Assembly (NCBI GenBank): GCA_002491065.1
Contig: DKVF01000084.1
Location: 1-12,272, forward strand
DNA length: 12,272 bases
Origin: Peptococcaceae bacterium UBA7185
Lineage (GTDB): Bacteria; Bacillota; Peptococcia; Peptococcales; Peptococcaceae
Direction: 5' to 3'
In this document: positions 6,269 through 12,272 of the stretch, piece by piece
How the letters are laid out: the number at the start of each line of letters is the position of its first letter
Numbering within the stretch: the stretch's first letter is position 1
Program-made: the position numbers and the translations under genes
The notes under the pieces: generated by a model
The model's input: the letters and a program-made list of their open reading frames with translations, nothing else
Databases searched by the model: none
What the model was told of the DNA's origin: nothing

Positions 6269-6944
6269 TTTTATACCCTCCTTGTTTATCGTCCCGAATT
6301 AACTCACCATGCGCTAATTCCAACACACGGTGACTGGCTCTGTTTACAATGCCGCTGTCATGGGTCGCCATCACAATAGTAGTTCCCTTTATGTTTATAT
6401 CATTCAGGATATCCATAATCCCCTTTGCTGTCTCCGGGTCCAAATTTCCAGTAGGTTCGTCCGCAATAATAATTTGCGGATTATTCACAATTGCCCGGGC
6501 AATAGCCACGCGCTGCTGCTCTCCCCCAGAAAGCTCATCAGGGAAATGGGTCTTGCGATCATCTAAACCCACTAAATGCAGCGCATAATCTACTTTACGC
6601 TCCACCTCTCTGCGAGTAGCGCCCAACACTTCCACTGCAAAAGCAACATTTTCAAAAGCAGTGCGGTCACCCAGCAAGCGATAATTTTGAAAAATAAAAC
6701 CGATATTGCGGCGATAATGGGGAATCTGCCGTTGCTTCAAGCGGGTAATGCTCTTGCCGTTTACCAAAATATTGCCTTCTGTAGGCAGCAGTTCCCGAAT
6801 TAACAGCTTTGTAAAGGTCGATTTTCCCGCTCCGCTGGCTCCAACTAAAAATACAAACTCGCCTTCTTCTATTTTCACATCAATCTTTTTGAGTCCAATC
6901 GTTCCGTTTTGGAACTCTTTGGACACATTGATAAATTGAATCAT
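6255..6944 (-). CDS. ftsE: Cell division ATP-binding protein FtsE
   Basis: A 229-residue ABC ATPase that powers FtsX. It has Walker A GASGAGKST (35-43), Q-loop Gln86 in IFQNYRLL, signature LSGGEQQRVAIARA (138-151), Walker B IIIADEP (158-164) with Glu163, D-loop GNLD and H-loop His195 (ATHDS). Length and motifs are standard. The ribosome binding site GGGAG (6957-6961) is about 12 bases from the ATG, rather far. The gene follows an extended -10 promoter and overlaps ftsX, so the two are made together. Confidence 0.96.
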   Translation of the reverse strand: MIQFINVSKEFQNGTIGLKKIDVKIEEGEFVFLVGASGAGKSTFTKLLIRELLPTEGNILVNGKSITRLKQRQIPHYRRNIGFIFQNYRLLGDRTAFENVAFAVEVLGATRREVERKVDYALHLVGLDDRKTHFPDELSGGEQQRVAIARAIVNNPQIIIADEPTGNLDPETAKGIMDILNDINIKGTTIVMATHDSGIVNRASHRVLELAHGELIRDDKQGGYKIDLV

Positions 6945-6982
6945 GAATTATTTTCACTCCCTGTCCGGCTATTTCTCAATCA

Positions 6983-7021
6983 AAAAAACAGCACTAATCT
7001 TACATTTTATCACTGTTTTTT
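6983..7021 (-). other. AT-rich hairpin in the ftsE leader
   Basis: In the minus-strand transcript AAAAAACAG (7021-7013) can pair with CTGTTTTTT (6991-6983) around a 21-base loop. It lies right at the predicted start of the ftsEX transcript and ends in a U-run, like a weak attenuator. The stem is mostly A-U pairs, so its stability is doubtful. Confidence 0.3.
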
Positions 7022-7030
7022 AGTATAACA
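7022..7030 (-). promoter_or_regulatory. ftsEX promoter, extended -10 type
   Basis: The minus strand reads TGTTATACT: a TATACT -10 (7022-7027) with an upstream TG one base away (7029-7030). No good -35 hexamer is present at 16-18 bases. AT-tracts at about 7058-7081 lie where an UP element would bind the alpha subunit. It leaves an untranslated leader of about 70 bases. Confidence 0.5.
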
Positions 7031-7109
7031 GAAAAATGTGTATATTTGGTGAAAATCTGAAAAAATTTTTAATAAATTTTTATTTCATTCCCATTTTTCT
7101 CTTTTGCAC

Positions 7110-7162
7110 AAAAAATACGTTGTTGCATCATCCTCTAAACGATTTTCCAACAACGCATTTTT
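7110..7162 (-). terminator. Terminator of the rapZ-yvcK-whiA operon
   Basis: CGTTGTTG (7118-7125) pairs with CAACAACG (7148-7155), extended after one mismatch by AAAAAT/ATTTTT. The 22-base loop is large. Runs of A on the left and T on the right give a U-tract in either direction. It lies 23 bases past the stop of the last gene of the leftward operon. Confidence 0.65.
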
Positions 7163-7184
7163 GTTTTATTTCATACTTCTGTAG

Positions 7185-7484
7185 TTATTTCCCGATTTGC
7201 TCCAGCTCCTGCAGTTCCTGATCTCCGTCATAGCAATAATAGTGCACCTCATTCGGACTATCGCTGTAGACCACCTTCACCATATATTTATTACGGCCAT
7301 CGCGGTCATACATCACGTCAAACTGGCTCAGTTCCTCTATATGATACCCTTGCTGCGCCAAATGTTCTTTTACATCCTGTTTCAAATGATAAGCGGCCAG
7401 CGGCGATCCAAACAGGTTCAGCCACAAAATACCTGCCAATAAAAGCACTGACAGCACAGTACAAACTTTTCTCCAATTTGACAT
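7185..7484 (-). CDS. DUF3139-like small membrane-anchored protein
   Basis: A 99-residue protein with one N-terminal helix (about 6-26; signal anchor or signal peptide) and a soluble outer domain. The pattern GSPLAAYHLKQDVKEHL (27-43), then QGYHIEELSQFDVMYDRDG and YMVKVVYSD resembles DUF3139, a family of small exported Bacillota proteins of unknown function; this is by eye and moderately sure. The ATG at 7482-7484 is chosen because GGAGGAG (7492-7498) lies seven bases upstream; an in-frame GTG at 7503-7505 has no such site and its codons span the ribosome binding site. It follows whiA by 26 bases and precedes the operon terminator, the place occupied by crh or an HPr gene in many relatives. 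The C-terminus is glutamate/glutamine rich (DGDQELQELEQ). Confidence 0.7.
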   Translation of the reverse strand: MSNWRKVCTVLSVLLLAGILWLNLFGSPLAAYHLKQDVKEHLAQQGYHIEELSQFDVMYDRDGRNKYMVKVVYSDSPNEVHYYCYDGDQELQELEQIGK

Positions 7485-7510
7485 ACACGCTCTCCTCCGC
7501 TTCACGCTGC

Positions 7511-8464
7511 TTAATTGTTCTCATATCCTTTTCCCCGTAGTTCATCAGCCAGTTCCTCTAATTTCCGCATACGATGATTAATCCCCGATTTACCAATGGG
7601 CGGATCCATTAGTGTTCCCAATTCTTTTAGGCTTACCTCTGGGTAAGCCAATCTGGCCTCTGCCACAGCCCGCAAACCCTCGTTCAACTTTTCCAAACCA
7701 TAATGTTGCTGAATAAGTTCAATATTCATACGCTGCCGATAAGCTGCATCAATGGTTTTATTCATATTGGCACTCTCGCAATTTACCAAACGGTTTACCT
7801 GATTTCGCATACCCTTTTGAATCCGAATATTTTCCAACTCCAACAGTGCCTGATGAGCACCTATGATGTTGAGAAAATCCGCAATTTGCTCGCTTTCTTT
7901 CAAATACACCAGCAGTACATTTTTTCGGCTGCTGATTTTGGGATGAAGACCAAATGTTTCTATAAGCTGCACCAGAGAATCTGCATACTCTTCACTATTG
8001 GCCACTATCTCCAAGTGATAGCTGTTCATGGGATCACTTAACGAGCCCGCACCCAAAAATACCCCCCGCAGGTAGCTGCGTTTACAGCAATCCTTTTTTA
8101 CCAACGCTGCACTGATTTCTGGATTGTACATAAGCCCATCCTTCATCAATCCCAGTTTATCCAGCACATCCATCACTTTCGGCTGTCCTGGCACTCGCAC
8201 CAAATACACATTATTTTTTTTCAAACGATTGCGCCGCTGCACTGTAATCTCTGTTTCTACATGAAAGATCTTCTTCAAACCCTTAAACGCTTTGCGCGCC
8301 ACTGCTGCATTTTCTGTATTCAATTCCAGTCCGATACCTTTTTTGCTGCCAATCAAAATCGTACCGTCCATACGCACCAACCCCGCCAGTTCCGCAATTT
8401 CACAACACAGTCTGTCATATTCTAAATGTGCCAATTCATTCTTTATTTCATTGGAAAAGGACAC
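7511..8464 (-). CDS. whiA: Sporulation/division regulator WhiA
   Basis: A 317-residue DNA-binding protein of the WhiA family: two degenerate LAGLIDADG-like repeats (around 25-200, including YLRGVFLGAGSLSDP at 131-145) and a C-terminal helix-turn-helix domain (about 230-310) with the hallmark SLKELGTLMDPPIGKSGINHRMRKLEE run. In Streptomyces it controls sporulation genes; in B. subtilis it affects Z-ring assembly and chromosome segregation and binds DNA without a clear transcriptional role. I place the start at GTG 8462-8464, giving MSFSNEIKNEL, which matches the family N-terminus and lies eight bases from GGAAGG (8473-8478). A GTG three codons earlier is too close to that site. The gene lies 16 bases after yvcK. 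Confidence 0.93.
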   Translation of the reverse strand: MSFSNEIKNELAHLEYDRLCCEIAELAGLVRMDGTILIGSKKGIGLELNTENAAVARKAFKGLKKIFHVETEITVQRRNRLKKNNVYLVRVPGQPKVMDVLDKLGLMKDGLMYNPEISAALVKKDCCKRSYLRGVFLGAGSLSDPMNSYHLEIVANSEEYADSLVQLIETFGLHPKISSRKNVLLVYLKESEQIADFLNIIGAHQALLELENIRIQKGMRNQVNRLVNCESANMNKTIDAAYRQRMNIELIQQHYGLEKLNEGLRAVAEARLAYPEVSLKELGTLMDPPIGKSGINHRMRKLEELADELRGKGYENN

Positions 8465-8480
8465 CCTGTTCACCTTCCCT

Positions 8481-9608
8481 TTACGTTCTTCCTTTTTTAC
8501 GACGATTCTGTTTTTTCACAGCTTTATAATGATGTCGCCAATTGATTGTGTCCCAAAAACCGCTTCTCTCATAAATTTCATCCATAATTGTTTCTGCCAG
8601 CCGCTCTGAATTATGCCGTAGGACATGCTGCTCATTCAGCAAATTTGCCTCCACCACTTTGACTTGCAGCTGTTCCAGCTTATCCTTGTGGTAGATCACT
8701 GGTATGGCGCCTTCCTCCGCATAGCGCTGCAAAATTTCCCGATCTATGGCTTCATGGTTATTTACGATAATATAATCTACAATCCCTTTTCTGCCATGCT
8801 CCAATAACGAGAATAAATGATCCTCGGCCGTAAAATTATCAGTTTCCCCCGCTTGTGTCATCACATTACATACATAAAACTTCATCGCTTTGCTTTTCAA
8901 TATCGCTTCCACAATGCCGTCCACCAGTAAGTTGGGAATAATACTGGTAAACAAACTTCCCGGTCCCAAGATAATAGCTTCCGCTGAAGCAATCGCCTCC
9001 AAGGCTTCCTCCAAAGGCTGCACATCTTCCGGCTCAATGGTCAAACGCACAATGGGACGATCTGCCTGGGACACACAGCTCTCACCGATAATCTCCGTAT
9101 CGTCATCCAGAATAGCTTTCAATGTAATGGGTTCATCCGTTACGGGCAAAACCTTCCCACGAATCTGCAGCACCTCATTAATGTCAGACACCGCATCATG
9201 AAAACTGCCAGTAAGATAAGCCATCGCCACCAAAAGAAGATTGCCCAAGCTATGACCATCCAAGCCGTCGCCTCGCTCAAAACGGTAATCAAAAAGCTGC
9301 TCCATCAGATCTTCCCGATCCGACAAAGCCACAATACAATTTCGCACATCACCCACCGGCACCATCCCGAATTCTTCGCGAATACGGCCGGAACTTCCCC
9401 CGTCATCCCCTACGGATACAATTGCAGTGATGTTGCTGCTATATTCTTTTAACCCCCGCAGCAATACAGAGAGTCCTGTGCCGCCGCCAATCACTACAAT
9501 ATGCGGACCTTGCTGTAGAGTACGCCATTTTGCATTTTCTTTACGACTCCTGCGTTTTTTTCGCAATTTGTATTTTTGATACTCGATGATACTCTCCTCC
9601 CACAGCAA
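8481..9608 (-). CDS. yvcK: YvcK/MgfK gluconeogenesis factor (CofD-like)
   Basis: A cytoplasmic protein of up to 375 residues in the CofD/UPF0052 family. YvcK binds UDP-sugars and is needed for normal wall synthesis and shape on gluconeogenic carbon sources. Motifs: GGGTGLSVLLRGLK (41-54), DDGGSSGRI (68-76), GDVRNC (86-91) and HSLGNLLL (119-126). The C-terminus is a basic tail (KKQNRRKKGRT). A basic extension of about 35 residues precedes the first motif, whereas B. subtilis YvcK starts only a few residues before it. The only standard start ahead of this extension is TTG (9606-9608), abutting the rapZ stop with a weak GGGAT site. A far stronger GGGAGGAG (9594-9601) lies inside the frame, just before two ATC codons (9585-9590), so the true start may be atypical. 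It forms an operon with rapZ and whiA. Confidence 0.9.
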   Translation of the reverse strand: MLWEESIIEYQKYKLRKKRRSRKENAKWRTLQQGPHIVVIGGGTGLSVLLRGLKEYSSNITAIVSVGDDGGSSGRIREEFGMVPVGDVRNCIVALSDREDLMEQLFDYRFERGDGLDGHSLGNLLLVAMAYLTGSFHDAVSDINEVLQIRGKVLPVTDEPITLKAILDDDTEIIGESCVSQADRPIVRLTIEPEDVQPLEEALEAIASAEAIILGPGSLFTSIIPNLLVDGIVEAILKSKAMKFYVCNVMTQAGETDNFTAEDHLFSLLEHGRKGIVDYIIVNNHEAIDREILQRYAEEGAIPVIYHKDKLEQLQVKVVEANLLNEQHVLRHNSERLAETIMDEIYERSGFWDTINWRHHYKAVKKQNRRKKGRT

Positions 9609-10460
9609 TTAATTATCCCGATGCTTCACATTGACCTGGTATCCTTCCTGCTCCAGAATCTGTCCAATTTTTATTCCCAGAGCGATGGAGCGGTGCTGTC
9701 CACCAGTACAGCCAATTCCAATAGTCAGATGGGTTTTCCCTTCTTTACTATAGTTTGGCAATAAGAATTTTAATAAATCCGTATACTTTTGCAAAAATTC
9801 CTGACACTCCGGCGAGCGAAATACATATTCCTGCACAGCAGGATCCCGCCCTGTCAGAGGGCGCAATTCTGGAATATAAAAAGGATTGGGAATAAAACGC
9901 ACATCCATGAGCAGATCTGTATCAATGGGAATGCCGTGCTTATATCCAAAGGTAATAATACTTACCGATAACGCATCACTGCATTCCGACCATTGGCTCC
10001 GCAATTCACTGCGCAGCTCGCTGGCCTTCAGCCTCGAAGTATCAATAATTTTATCCGCCTTTCCCCGCAGCTCGCTCAGCTTTCGCCGTTCCAAGCGAAT
10101 CCCTTCACTAATCGTTCCTTGCGGGCTTAAAGGATGATTTCGCCGCGTTTCTTTAAATCGCTGAATAAGAATATCATCCGATGCTTCCAAAAATAAAATC
10201 TGATAGGGAATATCCATTCTGTTCAGTTCTTCCAGATTGTGATTCAAATCATCCAAAAATAAGTCGCCACGAATATCAATTACCAAGGCAATCTTGTTTA
10301 CCTTACCTGACGATTGTAGACACAATTCTGCAAATTTTGGAATAAGCGGTGCCGGTAAATTATCCACACAAAAATAACCCATATCCTCAAAGACCTTCAC
10401 AGCGTTACTTTTTCCTGCGCCGGAAAGGCCTGTAATAATCACAAAATTAGAACTTTTCAT
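9609..10460 (-). CDS. rapZ: RapZ/YvcJ nucleotide-binding RNase adapter family protein
   Basis: A 283-residue P-loop protein. Walker A is GLSGAGKS (11-18), followed by CVDNLPAPLIPK (31-42), a central segment with HPLSP, and the C-terminal domain with the family signature GCTGGQHRS (250-258). In E. coli RapZ guides the small RNA GlmZ to RNase E and so controls glucosamine-6-phosphate synthesis; B. subtilis YvcJ hydrolyses nucleotides and influences competence. The role in this organism is probably envelope precursor control but is inferred. The ATG at 10458-10460 is eight bases from GGGAG (10469-10473), a better start than an in-frame GTG 24 bases upstream. Its stop codon touches the TTG of yvcK. 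Confidence 0.94.
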   Translation of the reverse strand: MKSSNFVIITGLSGAGKSNAVKVFEDMGYFCVDNLPAPLIPKFAELCLQSSGKVNKIALVIDIRGDLFLDDLNHNLEELNRMDIPYQILFLEASDDILIQRFKETRRNHPLSPQGTISEGIRLERRKLSELRGKADKIIDTSRLKASELRSELRSQWSECSDALSVSIITFGYKHGIPIDTDLLMDVRFIPNPFYIPELRPLTGRDPAVQEYVFRSPECQEFLQKYTDLLKFLLPNYSKEGKTHLTIGIGCTGGQHRSIALGIKIGQILEQEGYQVNVKHRDN

Positions 10461-10521
10461 GACAACTGCTCCCTTCCAAATCACTTTATATTTTTTTCCG
10501 CGAAACTGTTTATGCTCTTTT

Positions 10522-10550
10522 ATGATAACAAAGTTTCATTGGAGAAACAA
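10522..10550 (-). promoter_or_regulatory. Promoter of the rapZ-yvcK-whiA operon
   Basis: Minus strand TTGTTT (10545-10550), a 17-base spacer and TATCAT (10522-10527), with TG one base before the -10. The predicted start is near 10515, about 55 bases before the rapZ ATG. No terminator separates it from the upstream prepilin peptidase gene, so read-through is also possible. Confidence 0.6.
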
Positions 10551-10581
10551 GCAAAGAATCTTCTTATTTTACAATAACAAC

Positions 10582-11157
10582 TTATACAATACCGCCATAC
10601 CATTGCAGCAACTGCTCTCCCCACAAAACAACAAACCATGCAGCCAACGCAATAGATGGTCCAAAAGGCAGCAATTGGCCCCGCTCTGCTCTCTGGTATA
10701 ACGAAATCCCAATTCCCACAAGGCAAGCAAAAAACAATGTCAGTATGGTAAGGGCAGGTCCCAAATACACACCCAGCACAAAAAACAATTTGAGATCGCC
10801 GCCGCCCATTGTCTCTCTCTGTAAAAGCCTATCCGCCAGCAGAACAAAACAGTATAACGGTACCGCAACCGCGCAACCGCCAAGGAGAATGGAGAAAAAT
10901 AAATCTTTAGCTGTCATCCCGCTCCACAGCGCTCCCAATATATAAAACAATAAACCAAACAATAAAAGGCTATCTGGAATCACAAGCCATTTGGCATCAA
11001 TTATGGTAATCGTCAATAAAAGAACACCCAGTACCATAAATTTGGCCAACTGCCAGCCCGGCTCAAATCGTAAATACAAAGAAGCCATTACAAAAATTCC
11101 CACCAATACCACAATACCACATTGTTTTCTCATGTCTTCCTTTCTGCTATTCCCCAT
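10582..11157 (-). CDS. A24 family prepilin peptidase, methyltransferase domain absent
   Basis: A 191-residue polytopic aspartyl protease of the type IV prepilin peptidase family, which cleaves the leader of prepilins and pseudopilins at the inner face of the membrane. The two catalytic aspartates are Asp54 in ITIIDAKWLVIPD and Asp121 in GGGDLKL, the GxGD signature. LPFGPSIALAAW (163-174) is the usual C-terminal motif. About six helices are visible. The N-terminal methyltransferase domain of PilD-type enzymes is missing, as in CpaA/TadV-type peptidases. GAGGTGA (11162-11168) sets the ATG with a four-base spacing. No pilin or secretion gene is nearby, so its substrates lie elsewhere. A six-codon open frame ends at its ribosome binding site. 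Confidence 0.88.
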   Translation of the reverse strand: MGNSRKEDMRKQCGIVVLVGIFVMASLYLRFEPGWQLAKFMVLGVLLLTITIIDAKWLVIPDSLLLFGLLFYILGALWSGMTAKDLFFSILLGGCAVAVPLYCFVLLADRLLQRETMGGGDLKLFFVLGVYLGPALTILTLFFACLVGIGISLYQRAERGQLLPFGPSIALAAWFVVLWGEQLLQWYGGIV

Positions 11158-11166
11158 TTTATCACC

Positions 11167-11187
11167 TCAAAAATTTGTATTTCTCAC
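11167..11187 (-). other. Possible six-codon minigene before the prepilin peptidase
   Basis: On the minus strand GGGAGG stands five bases before GTG (11185-11187), which opens the frame MRNTNF and stops at TGA (11167-11169). The stop overlaps the GAGGTGA ribosome binding site of the prepilin peptidase and is in frame with its ATG. It could be a leader that couples translation, or a former longer N-terminus cut by a stop. A chance arrangement cannot be excluded. Confidence 0.35.
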
Positions 11188-11239
11188 TTTATCCTCCCTA
11201 TAGTAATTATCCTAATATAGATAGAATCCTTTTTCCCAC

Positions 11240-11275
11240 AAAAAAACTGCTTTGTCTGCAACGCAAACAAAACAG
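11240..11275 (-). terminator. Rho-independent terminator after degV
   Basis: In the minus-strand transcript CTGTTTTGTTTG (11275-11264) pairs with CAGACAAAGCAG (11258-11247) over 12 positions including two G-U pairs, with a five-base loop and a seven-U tail (11246-11240). It starts 14 bases past the degV stop. Confidence 0.88.
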
Positions 11276-11289
11276 CTTCGCTTATAGTT

Positions 11290-12123
11290 TTACAATTTTA
11301 TATATTGGATCGCAATACATTGCGGCCCGCCCTGTGTAATAAATGCCGGTGAAAGTTCTAAAATTTCTACTTTTGCTTTTTCAAAAGCATCCTTCATAAT
11401 ATGAGCAATCTCCAGAGCATCCTTTGCGGCACGGGCATGAGCGATAGAAATCAAATATCCTTCCCCTACATGCTTTTTCTGAAAATGGTGCATCACTTTT
11501 TTCGCAGCGCCTTTAATGGTACGACTAATTCCAAAAGCATCCAAACGTTTACCGTCAGCAGTTTGCTGCATGATGGGCTTCACCTGCAGCGCCGAACTAA
11601 ACTTTGCAGCCAGCGGTGTCAGCCGCCCGCCGCGGCGCAAAAATTCAAAATCCTGAACAAGCAAAAAAGATTCACAATGCATAAGACATTCATCCAAGGC
11701 CCGCACTATCTCCTCCATCTTAGCTCCTTGTCTTGCCATTTCATTGGCCTTCATCACCAAATAGCGATGAGGACCACACAAAGTACAGCTGTTATAGACA
11801 ACGATATCATCTCGATTTTCCGCCATATCTTTCGCACTACAAGCACTGAGATATGTTCCAGATAAGCCATCCGCCATAGAAATATTCAGAATTTTCTCCC
11901 CCTGATGCCGTTTATACGTTTCCAAAAATTCACCTAATGGGGGCTGTGAACTGCGGGGCACACCGCCTTTGGCAATCTGTGCATAGAAGTAATCCATATC
12001 CACCTGCAAATCTCGATAATCTTCACCGAAAATATTTATACACAGAGGAACAACATCAATTCCGGCATCTGCTCCCTCTTCTTTCGTAAGTAATGTTGAT
12101 GAATCTGTTACAATCTGAACCAT
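11290..12123 (-). CDS. DegV family (FakB-like) fatty-acid-binding protein
   Basis: A 277-residue cytoplasmic protein of the DegV/EDD fold. FakB members bind a fatty acid and present it to the kinase FakA for phosphorylation and phospholipid synthesis. Visible family motifs: IVTDSST (4-10), RSSQPPLGEF (57-66), ISMADGLSGTYLSA (81-94), EFLRRGGRLTPLAAKFSSALQVKPIM (160-185) and the C-terminal segment SPAFITQGGPQCIAIQ. In most DegV proteins the last segment reads like VIGTHxGPG, with a histidine that contacts the fatty-acid carboxylate; here the aligned residue is Gln264. The start at ATG 12121-12123 is seven bases from GAGGA (12131-12135); an ATG two codons earlier is almost touching it. It is a single-gene unit with its own terminator; no fakA is nearby. 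Confidence 0.9.
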   Translation of the reverse strand: MVQIVTDSSTLLTKEEGADAGIDVVPLCINIFGEDYRDLQVDMDYFYAQIAKGGVPRSSQPPLGEFLETYKRHQGEKILNISMADGLSGTYLSACSAKDMAENRDDIVVYNSCTLCGPHRYLVMKANEMARQGAKMEEIVRALDECLMHCESFLLVQDFEFLRRGGRLTPLAAKFSSALQVKPIMQQTADGKRLDAFGISRTIKGAAKKVMHHFQKKHVGEGYLISIAHARAAKDALEIAHIMKDAFEKAKVEILELSPAFITQGGPQCIAIQYIKL

Positions 12124-12272
12124 ACGCATATCCTCGCTCTATGATTTTTATTTTAAAAAACATACTCTCCATAAATAAAATAAGTAAACGTCATTTTCAA
12201 AACTATTTCACATATTATTTATACTATCTTACAATACTATCATATCATACTTATCGAGAAAATAAAATATAT
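12124..12272 (-). other. AT-rich upstream region of degV
   Basis: About 150 bases without a gene, very AT-rich, ending at the window edge. It must carry the degV promoter, but several TATA-like stretches compete and none has a clearly spaced -35, so I do not choose one. No repeat or structured RNA stands out. Confidence 0.4.

Noticed and set aside
7503..7505. GTG as start of the DUF3139-like protein (seven more residues).
   Set aside because: There is no ribosome binding site before it and its codons span the GGAGGAG that serves the ATG at 7482-7484.
8471..8473. GTG three codons upstream as the whiA start.
   Set aside because: The ribosome binding site abuts it directly. The GTG at 8462-8464 is eight bases away and gives the family-typical MSF N-terminus.
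1..12272. Defence system, prophage, insertion sequence, CRISPR array or tRNA/rRNA genes.
   Set aside because: No transposase, integrase, phage or nuclease-type genes, no spaced direct repeats and no cloverleaf-like stretches were seen; the gene content is housekeeping.

Overview
The window looks like core chromosome of a low-GC Bacillota (Firmicutes). The evidence is the rapZ-yvcK-whiA block, an ftsE-ftsX-ctpA-(MinJ-like) block, strong AGGAGG-type ribosome binding sites with several GTG/TTG starts, and many U-tract terminators. My best guess is a Negativicute such as Phascolarctobacterium or a relative; this rests on overall protein character and is not proven by any marker here. I see no rRNA, tRNA, CRISPR array, insertion sequence or prophage.

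Layout. Bases 1-419 are an AT-rich regulatory region holding promoter-like sites, a spaced inverted repeat and a leader with short palindromes. It drives a rightward gene for a YeiH/TauZ-type putative sulfate/sulfite exporter (420-1784). A second rightward gene encodes an unrecognised 100-residue two-helix membrane protein (1854-2156) with its own extended -10 promoter, closed by a strong terminator near 2207-2247. All remaining genes run leftward and meet the first two at a two-way hairpin (2296-2345).

Leftward genes, from the right end: a DegV/FakB-type fatty-acid-binding protein with its own terminator; a short type IV prepilin peptidase; then rapZ, yvcK, whiA and a small DUF3139-like membrane protein in one operon, closed by a hairpin at 7110-7162; then ftsE and ftsX, overlapping and closed by a terminator at 5331-5362; then ctpA and a polytopic PDZ protein, translationally coupled; and last a NifU/IscU-type iron-sulfur scaffold.

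Functionally, FtsEX controls peptidoglycan hydrolysis from the membrane. CtpA is a membrane-anchored processing protease. The PDZ protein resembles MinJ in architecture and in gene order (ftsE-ftsX-ctpB-minJ in Bacillus subtilis). RapZ, YvcK and WhiA link metabolism, envelope growth and division in Gram-positive bacteria. The centre of the window is therefore a growth and division neighbourhood flanked by housekeeping genes.

No plainly new multi-gene system is visible. The items most worth a second look are the MinJ-like protein, the DUF3139-like gene at the end of the whiA operon, the unusual YvcK start, a DegV protein that appears to lack the usual ligand-binding histidine, a six-codon minigene before the prepilin peptidase, and the regulatory DNA before yeiH and nifU. 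Several starts were moved downstream of the longest open frame on ribosome-binding-site evidence (whiA, rapZ, the DUF3139-like gene, degV).
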